Assembly: GCA_963791885.1 (NCBI GenBank)
Contig: CAWBUL010000005.1
Location: forward strand, 1,550,001-1,614,000
Reading direction: 5' to 3'
Length of the DNA stretch: 64,000 bases
Source: CAVSUZ01 sp963791885
GTDB taxonomy: Bacteria; Pseudomonadota; Alphaproteobacteria; Acetobacterales; Acetobacteraceae
Notes under the pieces: model-generated
What the model was told of the DNA's origin: nothing
Seen by the model: the letters and a program-made list of their open reading frames with translations, nothing else
The model's database searches: none
Translations under genes and position numbers: made by a program
Shown here: positions 36,358-43,940 of the stretch, in pieces
Layout: every line of letters begins with the position of its first letter
How positions within the stretch are numbered: the first letter of the stretch is position 1

Positions 36358-37898
36358 ATGGATGCCGCTCTGCCGCAAAATCTTGCTGAGGCTCATGCGC
36401 TGATCGAGCGCCTGACGGCAAGTCTGGCCGAGAAGGATGCAGCGCTATCGCATCGTGACGAAGAGATCGAGCGGCTCGAGCGCATCCTCGATAAATATAT
36501 CCGCCGTCAGTATGGCAAGAGTTCAGAACAGCTGCCGCCAGAACAGATGGCGCTTGGGCTTGAGGATCTCGAGACGGGAATTGCCGCGGCAAAAGCCAAA
36601 GCGGAGAGCCAGGACGCGACGCGTGTCAGACGCCATGGCGTCAAGCGCGGTGATCTGCCGGATCATTTGCCGCGCGTCGAAATCGTCATCGAGCCCGAGA
36701 ACCAGATCTGCCCCTGCTGCGGTGGAGCATTGCATGTCATCGGTGAGGACAAATCCGAGCGCCTTGACGTTATCCCTGCCCAGCATCGTGTCCTCGTGAC
36801 CCGTCGGCCGAAATATGGCTGCCGTTCGTGTCGCGAGGGCGTTAGCCAGGCACCGGCGCCGCCGCATATCATCGAAGCTGGCCTACCCACCGAGGCGATG
36901 CTGGCCCATGTCCTGGTCAGCAAATATGCCGACCATCTGCCGTTGTATCGCCAGCACCAGATCCTGCAGCGCCAAGGCATCAGGATCGATCGCTCCTGTC
37001 TGGCCGATTGGGTGGGGCGCAGCGCCTTTGCCTTGAGGCCGATCGTCGCGCGCATGCTGGAGTTGCTGAAACGATCGACCAAGTTGTTCTGCGATGAAAC
37101 GACGGTGCCCGTGCTCGATCCTGGGCGTGGCAAGACAAAGACCGGCTATCTGTGGGCAATCGCTCGCGACGATCGGCCATGGAACGGCCCTGATCCTCCC
37201 GGCGTCGTCTACGTTTATGCACCAGGCCGTGCTGGGGAATATGCGCGTCAGGCACTCCGCGGCTTCAAGGGCGTTCTCCAGGTGGACGGATACACCGGCT
37301 ATAACGCCCTGACCGATGGCCGTCGGAAGGAAGATCCCTTGGACCTGGCTCTTTGCTGGGCACATTGGCGAAGAGACTTCTTTGACATCAACAAGGGCGG
37401 GTCTGCGCCGATCGCTGCCGAGGTCCTGAATCGGATTGCCGCGCTTTACCAGATCGAGACCGACTCCGTGGTCGGAGTGCCGAGGAACGTCGTGCCGCGC
37501 GTCAGGTCAGGACCGTGCCACTCATCGACGATCTGTTCCGTTGGCTGGAGCAGAAGCTGCCGCTCCTGCCCCAGAGCGGCAAAATGGCCGAAATCATCCG
37601 CTACGGCCTCAAGCGCCGTGACGGGCTGACGCGGTTCCTCGATGACGGCACTATCGAAATCGATAACAATACGGTCGAGCGAGCCATTCGCCCAATCACG
37701 CTGAACCGCAAGAATGCCCTGTTCGCGGGCCATGATGAGGGAGCAGCTGCCTGGGGTCTCATCGCTTCGCTCGTCGAAACCTGCAAGTTGAACGGTGTCG
37801 AGCCACAGCGTTATTTGACCGATACCCTCACCAAAATCGCCCAGCACTGGCCCATGTCAAAGCTCGACCAGCTGCTCCCCTGGGCAAACGTGGTCTGA
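36358..37898 (+). pseudogene. tnpC: IS66 transposase TnpC with a frameshift
   Basis: The DDE transposase of the element. It has an N-terminal leucine-rich helix and zinc-finger-like part (CPCCGGALHVIGEDKSERLD), the core with TKLFCDETTVPVLDPGRGK and LQVDGYTGYNAL, and a C-terminal part in another frame (LTRFLDDGTIEIDNNTVERAIR, with the last acidic residue). The frame breaks by one missing base near 37469-37471 (after TDSV); the upstream frame stops at 37629. With the base restored the protein is about 513 aa, normal for the family. Without readthrough this copy cannot move itself. Confidence 0.88.
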
Positions 37899-37911
37899 AG
37901 CCACCGCTTAC

Positions 37912-38017
37912 AGTATTTGCGGATGGTGTTCCGCGATAGCCCAGTCCTGCGGGCGATCTCCCGTATCGAAAGCTGGTCTCGAAGCGCCCAGCGACGGATC
38001 ACGCTCAGTAACTCCAT
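37912..38017 (-). pseudogene. istA: IstA N-terminal fragment
   Basis: ATG at 38017 encodes MELLSVIRRWALRDQLSIRE and the helix IARRTGLSRNTIRKY, the IstA helix-turn-helix, and runs into the AGTATTTG duplication at the IS66 end. It joins the main istA part in frame. Confidence 0.85.
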
Positions 38018-38115
38018 GCTTATCACTCCCGTGGACCCCGCTGAAAACAGCCGGGGCGAGGTCAAAACATGGGTCAATTCTCAGTGGAAATTTGCCACCT
38101 GGTGGGTCAGTTCTC

Positions 38116-39051
38116 GATGAAACTCAACATACCCGCGTTACTGCGATCGAACCGGGCGCGCATACAGTATTGCTGGCTGATGACAGCCGAGTGACCTATG
38201 GCGCGCTGCTGCTGGCCACCGGCGCAGAACCGATCAAGCTTGGCATCCCGGGAGCCTCGCTGCCGCACGTTCATGTGCTGCGCACCCTTGCTGACAGCAA
38301 CGCGTTGATCGCGCGCGCAGATACCGTGCGGCATTGTGTGGTGGTGGGGGCGAGTTTCATCGGCCTGGAGGTCGCCGCCTCGATGCGCGCCCGAGGGCTG
38401 GAGGTGCACGTGGTCGCGCCCGAAGCGCGTCCCATGGAGCGTGTCATGGGCACGGAAATCGGCGACATGGTCCGCGCGATCCATGAATCGCACGGTGTCC
38501 GCTTCCATCTCGGTACAACGCTCACGGCCATTTCGCCGGACGCTGTGACGCTTTCAACCGGAGAGCGGCTCCCTGCCGATCTGATCGTCGTGGGCATCGG
38601 CGTGCGGCCGGCGGTTGCACTTGCCACGCAGGCGGGCCTCACCGTCGATCGAGGAGTAGTCGTAGACGAATTCCTTCAGACGAGTGAGGCAGATATTTAT
38701 GCCGCCGGCGACATTGCGCGCTGGCCCGACAAATTGACCGGACAGTATATCCGCGTTGAGCACTGGGTTGTCGCAGAGCGCCAGGGCCGCGTCGCCGCGT
38801 CTAACATGCTCGGCGGGCGCCAACGCTTCGACGCGTTGCCGTTCTTCTGGAGCCAGCACTACGACACGACCATCGCCTATGTCGGCCACGCCGAGCAGTG
38901 GGATCGGCTCGAAATTGAAGGCGATCCGGCCGCACGCGACTGTGCGGTGAGCTTCTGGCGTGATGGCAGGAAGCTGGCCGTGGCGACAGTCGGTCGCGAC
39001 CGGGACTGCCTACGGGCTGAAGTGGCGTTCGAACAGGAGGTTGGGGCATGA
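38116..39051 (+). pseudogene. FAD-dependent pyridine nucleotide-disulfide oxidoreductase, N-terminus lost
   Basis: About 311 residues of a ferredoxin/NADH reductase of the AIF/Rieske-associated type. Present are LLLATGAEP, the NAD-binding motif VVVGASFIGLEVA, the FAD-contact motif ADIYAAGDIARWP and a C-terminal reductase domain (FWSQHYDTTIAYVGHAE). The first 90-100 residues, with the primary FAD GxGxxG, are missing because the sequence starts at the right end of the IS21-like element. No start codon serves the remaining frame. Confidence 0.82.
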
Positions 39052-39322
39052 TCGCACATACTGCGCCTTCGAGCCACGTTCGGCTGAAGCGCCTATGCGA
39101 ACGCCGATCGCCTCAGGACGGGGGTGCGGGAGAACCGTTCGATCGACTCTCGTGGCGCAGCTGACCAAAACAAATTCTGCGATCGATCGCCGAAGGACAT
39201 CGCTCCGAGCACGATACCGGAGGCTTTCGATTCAGCTCGAGAGTGAGGACATGAGCACACCGGCTCACGACGACCTTTGCGGCTGCGGTCACTTCGGGTC
39301 ACCAACGGCGGAGCGGTGATCT
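39052..39322. other. Gap with only tiny frames
   Basis: 270 bases. A 22-residue frame starting at 39251 (MSTPAHDDLCGCGHFGSP) ends 3 bases before the AlkA start and might be a leader peptide, but nothing supports it beyond position. A 38-residue frame overlaps the oxidoreductase stop. Confidence 0.3.
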
Positions 39323-40279
39323 ATGGTCGATCATTCGTCGATCCGGCGATCGGAATTCTCGTTCACCATCGACGTTAGCCCACCCTTTCGCCTGGATCTT
39401 ACGGTCTGGGCCCTTCGCCGACGTTCGGTAAACGAGACTGACAGATGGGACGGGGCCGCGTACAGGAGAACGATCCATGTTGGTGAAACTCCCGTGGGAC
39501 TTGTGGTGACACAGGTCGGATTTCATGACGCACCCAGGCTCTCGGTTCGCGTATCCGGCGATTGCCACCACTCGCGCACCGAGGCAGCGGCGCGTCGCTC
39601 ATTGGGTCATGTGCTTGGCCTCAGCATCGACCTTACAGAGTTCTACGCTGTCGCGGCAGCGGAGCCGCCGCTCGGTGAACTTGCAGAACGGTTCAGAGGC
39701 ATGCGACCGCCACGATTTCCTTCAATATTCGAAGCTCTGTTGAACGGCGTGGCGTGTCAGCAGATCAGCCTGCAAGCCGGCCTTACGCTGCTTAACAAAC
39801 TCGTCGTCGCTTTCGGTGAGGCGCCGAACCCACCCGAAGACGGAAGGAAGGCCTTTCCCAGAGCGCAAGCTCTAGCAAATATCGGTTCGCGCTCGGTGCA
39901 GGACCTCGGTTTCAGCCGTGCTAAGAGCCTTGCCATCAGCGAAATTGCGGTCGCTGTTGCCGCTAGAGAGATCGAATACGACACGCTCGCAAATCTCGAC
40001 GATGCAGCAGCTTGTGCAAGATTGGAGGAGCTGCGCGGAGTTGGCCGCTGGACGGCTGAATATGTTCTCTTGCGCGGCTGTGGGCGCCTCAATGTCTTTC
40101 CCGGAGACGATGTCGGTGCACGGAACAACCTACAGAAATGGTTGAACACAAAGCGCCCGCTGGACTATGAGAGCACCAAGAAGTTGGTCCAACGATGGCA
40201 ACCCTATGCGGGCCTAGTATATCTTCATCTCCTGCTCAAAAGCATTGACGATCAGCCGATGACTGCCGCAACGAAATGA
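39323..40279 (+). CDS. alkA: DNA-3-methyladenine glycosylase II (AlkA-like)
   Basis: 318-aa base-excision repair glycosylase that removes alkylated purines. An N-terminal AlkA domain (FTIDVSPPFRLDLTVWALRR) precedes the HhH-GPD domain, with NGVACQQISLQAGL, the hairpin LEELRGVGRWTAEYVLLR and the catalytic Asp in NVFPGDDVGARNNL. Complete. It is cargo of the guaA island, next to the AlpA regulator. With the Ogt protein at 8953 the window carries two alkylation repair routes. Confidence 0.88.
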   Translation: MVDHSSIRRSEFSFTIDVSPPFRLDLTVWALRRRSVNETDRWDGAAYRRTIHVGETPVGLVVTQVGFHDAPRLSVRVSGDCHHSRTEAAARRSLGHVLGLSIDLTEFYAVAAAEPPLGELAERFRGMRPPRFPSIFEALLNGVACQQISLQAGLTLLNKLVVAFGEAPNPPEDGRKAFPRAQALANIGSRSVQDLGFSRAKSLAISEIAVAVAAREIEYDTLANLDDAAACARLEELRGVGRWTAEYVLLRGCGRLNVFPGDDVGARNNLQKWLNTKRPLDYESTKKLVQRWQPYAGLVYLHLLLKSIDDQPMTAATK

Positions 40280-40580
40280 CCCGAGAAACTCGTCAACTCG
40301 ATGTCGGGACGCGATGACGTTGATGGTCACGACCCAGCAGTCCAGTGATTGCGGCAAGTTCAAACTCGATGCTACAGACGGTCTTGCTCGTCACGTCGCC
40401 GAGCCTCACCGCTTCCGATGCCCCCAATCCAATTTGGTCGCGGACTGGTCGTGCCTTGCTCTGCCATCCGATCTCTGTCCCAGCGCCCCCTACTTCCCTA
40501 CAGATAAACTCGGAGGCTTCCATCCTTCAACGACGATCGGCTTCAATTGCCCTGTTGCCAGGAGCTTGAGGAGGTCGAAG
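40280..40580. other. Gap before the AlpA-like gene
   Basis: 300 bases; open frames on both strands (40314 plus, 40293-40523 minus) have no family features. The plus frame runs in phase into the AlpA gene, but its composition changes at the ATG 40581. Confidence 0.4.
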
Positions 40581-40877
40581 ATGGTGCCGACACCAGAGAT
40601 ATCTGTGAAGCGAACGATCCGCAGACAGCAACTGCGCGAAATGGTGCCGCTTGCGGACAGCACGATCTATGAGATGGAACAGCGTGGCGAGTTCCCGCGA
40701 CGCTTCGCGCTTTCGCCACGATGCGTCGTCTGGGACCTGGCGGAGGTCGAAGCCTGGTTGGCTTCGCGCCGATCAACCCCAATTGTCCGCGCCCAATCTC
40801 CCGACGTCAGGCAACGGCGGTCGCGCCCCGTTCGAGAGCCGGGTCGGGCTCAAGCAGCGGCATCGAAGGCGGGATGA
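40581..40877 (+). CDS. AlpA-family DNA-binding regulator
   Basis: 98-aa protein. The MerR/excisionase-like helix-turn-helix of AlpA is clear: RTIRRQQLREMVPLADSTIYEMEQ read in two halves, then GEFPRRFALSPRCVVWDLAEVEAWL. GAGGAGG lies seven bases before the ATG at 40581. AlpA proteins control the integrase of P4-type elements or act as excisionases. Its last 71 bases overlap the convergent integrase gene, so each would be antisense to the other's 3' end. Confidence 0.82.
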   Translation: MVPTPEISVKRTIRRQQLREMVPLADSTIYEMEQRGEFPRRFALSPRCVVWDLAEVEAWLASRRSTPIVRAQSPDVRQRRSRPVREPGRAQAAASKAG

Positions 40878-42087
40878 GTACCGGGACGCGCTTCTTGCCA
40901 GCGACCCAGGCGTCGATGATGTCCGACCATTCCTGCATCATATGGCGGCGCTGAACTTCGTACTCCGCCTTGTTGTAGACGCCCCGTGACGAGCGGCCGT
41001 CCTCGTGCGCGAGGCACTTCTCGATCCAGTCGCTGTTGAAGCCCAGTTCATTGAGCAGCGTAGATCCCGTCCTTCGCAGGTCGTGAACCGTGAATGGCTC
41101 GAGGGGCAAACCTTCCTTCTTCGCCAGCTCGACAACCGAGTAGGTGACACGATTGAACGTCGCGCGCGACATCGGCGCATCTGCATCGTAACGCGACGGC
41201 AACATGTATCGCGAATTCCCTGCGCAGGTCTTCAGCGCGATCATGATGTCGAGCGTCTGGCGCGACAGATAGACGTTGTGCGCCTTCGAGCGCTTCATCC
41301 GCTCCTTCGGGATCGTCCAGACAGCGTTCTCGAAATCGACCTCGTCCCATATCGCGTCCTGCAGCTCGCTCTTGCGCACCATCGTCTGCAGATAGAGGCG
41401 CATGCCGAGCCTGATGGTCGGCAGCGTCGCCACCTTCTCGATCAGCTTGAGCATGATCCTGATCTCTGTCGGCGAAAGCGACCTGTCCTTCGGCACGAAG
41501 GTTGCGATCGAAGACGGCCCCACATCGTCGGCGGGGTTCGCGACCTTCTCGCCGTGCAAGATCGCGAAGCCGTAAATCTGCTTGACGATGTCGCGGACAT
41601 GGATTGCTGTCGCCGGCGCGCCGCGCTCGACGATAGCGCCGCAATGGGCCCGCAGATCATCGGGTGTGATCTCGGTCAGAAGCCGATGGCGCCACTTGGG
41701 TAGGAGCTCACGCTCGAAGATCGAACGGCGCATCGCCCGCGTGCTGTCCGCCATCGGCGCCGCGGTCAGCCACTTCTCGCCGAATTCGCCAAAACTCTTC
41801 GCTTCCAGGAGCCGACGCTTCTCCCGCTGCTTTTCAATCGCCGGCGATCGTCCTTCACTGATCGCCCGCTTGGCGTCGATGCACAACTCTCGCGCACGAG
41901 CGAGTGACAGCCCGGCCGGGCCGTACTTGCCGAACGTGACGGTCTCGCGCCGCCCATTCATCCGGTAGTCCAGCCGAAATGTGAGCGTTCCAGACGGCTT
42001 CACGAGCACATACATGCCGTCCCGGTCCGTCACCTTATAAATTTTGTCTTTTGGTTTCAGGTGCTTAAGGGCTGCATCCGTCAGCAT
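40807..42087 (-). CDS. P4-type tyrosine integrase
   Basis: 426-aa site-specific recombinase. The DUF4102 arm-binding domain is at the start (LTDAALKHLKPKDKIYKVTD, FGKYGPAGLSLARARELC), followed by a SAM-like core domain and a catalytic domain. Active-site residues seen: Arg in MVRKSELQ, HDLRRT (H-x-x-R), His in CLAHEDG and Tyr in GVYNKAEY. I prefer the ATG at 42087 over the GTG at 42096 because GAGGAGG is 9 bases before the ATG but abuts the GTG. It lies beside the guaA 3' end, which is its attachment site. Confidence 0.92.
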   Translation of the reverse strand: MLTDAALKHLKPKDKIYKVTDRDGMYVLVKPSGTLTFRLDYRMNGRRETVTFGKYGPAGLSLARARELCIDAKRAISEGRSPAIEKQREKRRLLEAKSFGEFGEKWLTAAPMADSTRAMRRSIFERELLPKWRHRLLTEITPDDLRAHCGAIVERGAPATAIHVRDIVKQIYGFAILHGEKVANPADDVGPSSIATFVPKDRSLSPTEIRIMLKLIEKVATLPTIRLGMRLYLQTMVRKSELQDAIWDEVDFENAVWTIPKERMKRSKAHNVYLSRQTLDIMIALKTCAGNSRYMLPSRYDADAPMSRATFNRVTYSVVELAKKEGLPLEPFTVHDLRRTGSTLLNELGFNSDWIEKCLAHEDGRSSRGVYNKAEYEVQRRHMMQEWSDIIDAWVAGKKRVPVLIPPSMPLLEPDPALERGATAVA

Positions 42088-42102
42088 TTGGGCCACCTCC
42101 TC

Positions 42103-42266
42103 GAAAAAAGACCGTCAGGCCATTTTCGGGCATCCTCGTGGCAAAATCTCTTTTTCTTACACGATGTTAGCTAGAAAAAAAGACCGTCAGAGGCGCTCAG
42201 ACCCTGACGGTATCGGATGAAATCCATTTTCGCAATGGGGAGGCGCACCGTCAGGGAGACCGTCAG
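42103..42266. promoter_or_regulatory. Cluster of GACCGTCAG repeats beside the integrase
   Basis: A-rich GACCGTCAG at 42103-42119 and 42174-42192, inverted at 42201-42212 (CTGACGGT), and again at 42247-42254 and 42258-42266. The same motif is placed about 224 bases inside both left ends of the island. They look like integrase arm sites; they might also control the integrase promoter. Confidence 0.55.
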
Positions 42267-42380
42267 CAGCGATCTCTACCAGCCGATAGTCTCCGAACGT
42301 CTTTGGTAGATTTTATTTTGTTTATCAGTGCGTTATGGATGTTTCCGGGACGCTGTGGGATAGCCCCGGATGGGCCAAAA

Positions 42381-42395
42381 TCATTCCCACTCGAT
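42381..42395. repeat. attR: Attachment site in the 3' end of guaA (right)
   Basis: TCATTCCCACTCGAT contains the last codons and stop of guaA (I-E-W-E-stop on the minus strand). Near-identical copies are at 27501-27515 and 26381-26395. The 3' end of guaA is a known integration site for islands with P4-type integrases. Confidence 0.78.
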
Positions 42396-43940
42396 CGTCC
42401 CGGGCGGCTTACTGGTAATATCGTACGTAACCCGATTGATCCCCCGCACCTCATTGACGATCCGGTTCGCGACCCGAGTCAGAAACGCCATCTCGAACGG
42501 ATACACGTCCGCCGTCATCCCATCCGTCGACGTCACCGCCCGCAGAGCGCACGCCTGATCGTACGTCCGCCCGTCGCCCATCACCCCAACGGTGCGCACC
42601 GGCAACAGCACAGCAAACGCTTGCCAGATCGCGTCGTACAGCCCCGCCGAACGAATCTCCTCCAGGAAGATCATGTCCGCCCGCCGCAGCAGCTCCAGCT
42701 TCTCCCGCGTCACCGCGCCGGGAATTCGGATCGCGAGGCCGGGGCCGGGGAAGGGGTGCCGTCCCACCATGCTCTCGGGCATGCCCAACGTCCGCCCCAG
42801 AGCGCGTACCTCGTCCTTGAACAACTCGCGCAGCGGTTCCACCAGTTTCATTCGCATCCGCTCGGGCAGGCCGCCGACATTGTGGTGCGACTTGATCGTC
42901 ACGCTCGGTCCACCAAGGAAACTCACGCTCTCGATCACATCCGGATAAAGCGTGCCTTGCGCCAGGTAATCTGCCCCGCCCAGCTTCCGCGCCTCCTCCT
43001 CGAAGACATCAATGAACAGCCGGCCGATCGTCTTCCGCTTCACTTCAGGGTCGGTCACGCCATCCAGCGCCGACAGAAAAAGATCCGAAGCATCCCGGTG
43101 CACCAGCTTGATATTGAACCGATCCCGGAACGCGCCCACCACCTGCTCAGCCTCGCCGGCACGCAGCAGCCCGTGATCGACGAAGATGCACGTCAGCTGA
43201 TCGCCGATCGCTTCATGGATCAGCACCGCCGCGACGGCTGAGTCCACGCCACCCGACAACCCGCAGATCACACGGCCATCGCCGACCTGGGCACGGATGC
43301 GGCCGATCTCCGTCTCGCGAAACGCCGCCATGGTCCACGACCCGGACAGGCCCGCAACGCGATGGGTGAAGTTGCGCAGCAGCGCCGCGCCGTGGGGTGT
43401 GTGCACCACTTCCGGATGAAACTGTACGCCGTAGAACCGCCGCGCGTCGTCGGCGATCGCCGCGAACGGCGCATTCTCCGTCGTCGCCACCACGCGGAAC
43501 CCCGGCGGTATCGCCACTATGCGGTCCCCGTGGCTCATCCACACCTGTTCGCGCGATCCGACCGGCCACACACCGTCGAACAGTACGCACTCGCAGGACA
43601 CGTCCACGAACGCGCGTCCGAACTCCCGGTGATCCGATCCCTCCACCGCGCCACCGAGCTGCTGGCATAGCAACTGCTCGCCGTAGCAGACGCCCAGCAC
43701 CGGCACGTCCAATCGGAACACCACGTCAGGCGCCAGCGGCGATTCAGCCTCATGCACCGACGCCGGACCGCCCGACAAAATCACCGCGCGCGGGGCCCAC
43801 GCCTCGATGCGCGCCGGCTCCACCGTGCACGGCCAGATCTCGCAATACACGCCGGACTCGCGTAACCGCCGCGCAATCAACTGAGTGAACTGGCTGCCAA
43901 AATCCAGGATCAGGACGCGTTCTGATGCCAACTCCGTCAT
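42381..43940 (-). CDS. guaA: GMP synthase (glutamine-hydrolysing)
   Basis: 519-aa enzyme converting XMP to GMP with glutamine and ATP. The N-terminal class-I glutamine amidotransferase has the nucleophile Cys in LGVCYGEQLL and His/Glu in FHPEVVHT. The ATP pyrophosphatase domain has the PP-loop GLSGGVDSAVAA, and the C-terminal dimerisation domain ends PPGTIEWE. The start overlaps the CoA-binding/MetY stop by 4 bases. The gene stays complete because the integrated element supplies the same terminal codons. Confidence 0.97.
   Translation of the reverse strand: MTELASERVLILDFGSQFTQLIARRLRESGVYCEIWPCTVEPARIEAWAPRAVILSGGPASVHEAESPLAPDVVFRLDVPVLGVCYGEQLLCQQLGGAVEGSDHREFGRAFVDVSCECVLFDGVWPVGSREQVWMSHGDRIVAIPPGFRVVATTENAPFAAIADDARRFYGVQFHPEVVHTPHGAALLRNFTHRVAGLSGSWTMAAFRETEIGRIRAQVGDGRVICGLSGGVDSAVAAVLIHEAIGDQLTCIFVDHGLLRAGEAEQVVGAFRDRFNIKLVHRDASDLFLSALDGVTDPEVKRKTIGRLFIDVFEEEARKLGGADYLAQGTLYPDVIESVSFLGGPSVTIKSHHNVGGLPERMRMKLVEPLRELFKDEVRALGRTLGMPESMVGRHPFPGPGLAIRIPGAVTREKLELLRRADMIFLEEIRSAGLYDAIWQAFAVLLPVRTVGVMGDGRTYDQACALRAVTSTDGMTADVYPFEMAFLTRVANRIVNEVRGINRVTYDITSKPPGTIEWE

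Larger units (their letters stand above)
35451..37911 (+). mobile_element. IS66-family insertion sequence
   Basis: 2461-bp element with inverted ends GTAAGCGGTGGC (35451) and GCCACCGCTTAC (ending 37911), flanked by a perfect 8-base duplication AGTATTTG (35443-35450 and 37912-37919), the duplication size of this family. It carries the usual tnpA-tnpB-tnpC order on the plus strand and interrupts istA. Confidence 0.93.
33177..38115 (-). mobile_element. IS21-family element carrying a nested IS66 element
   Basis: Ends are GAGAACTGACCC (33177, repeated inside at 33201) and the complement GGGTCAGTTCTC (38104-38115, with an inner GGGTCAATTCTC); multiple terminal repeats are usual for IS21. Without the IS66 and one target copy it is about 2470 bp, normal for the family. 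No target duplication is visible (left flank TTTTCGCT, right flank GATGAAAC), and both flanking genes are truncated, so a deletion or recombination occurred here. Confidence 0.85.

Noticed and set aside
33160..38130. Target duplication for the IS21-like element
   Set aside because: GAGAAC/GTTCTC at the ends is part of the inverted repeats, and the true flanks do not match.
40314..40580. N-terminal extension of the AlpA-like protein
   Set aside because: The ATG at 40581 has a strong ribosome site at the right distance and AlpA homology begins about ten residues after it; the upstream part looks non-coding.
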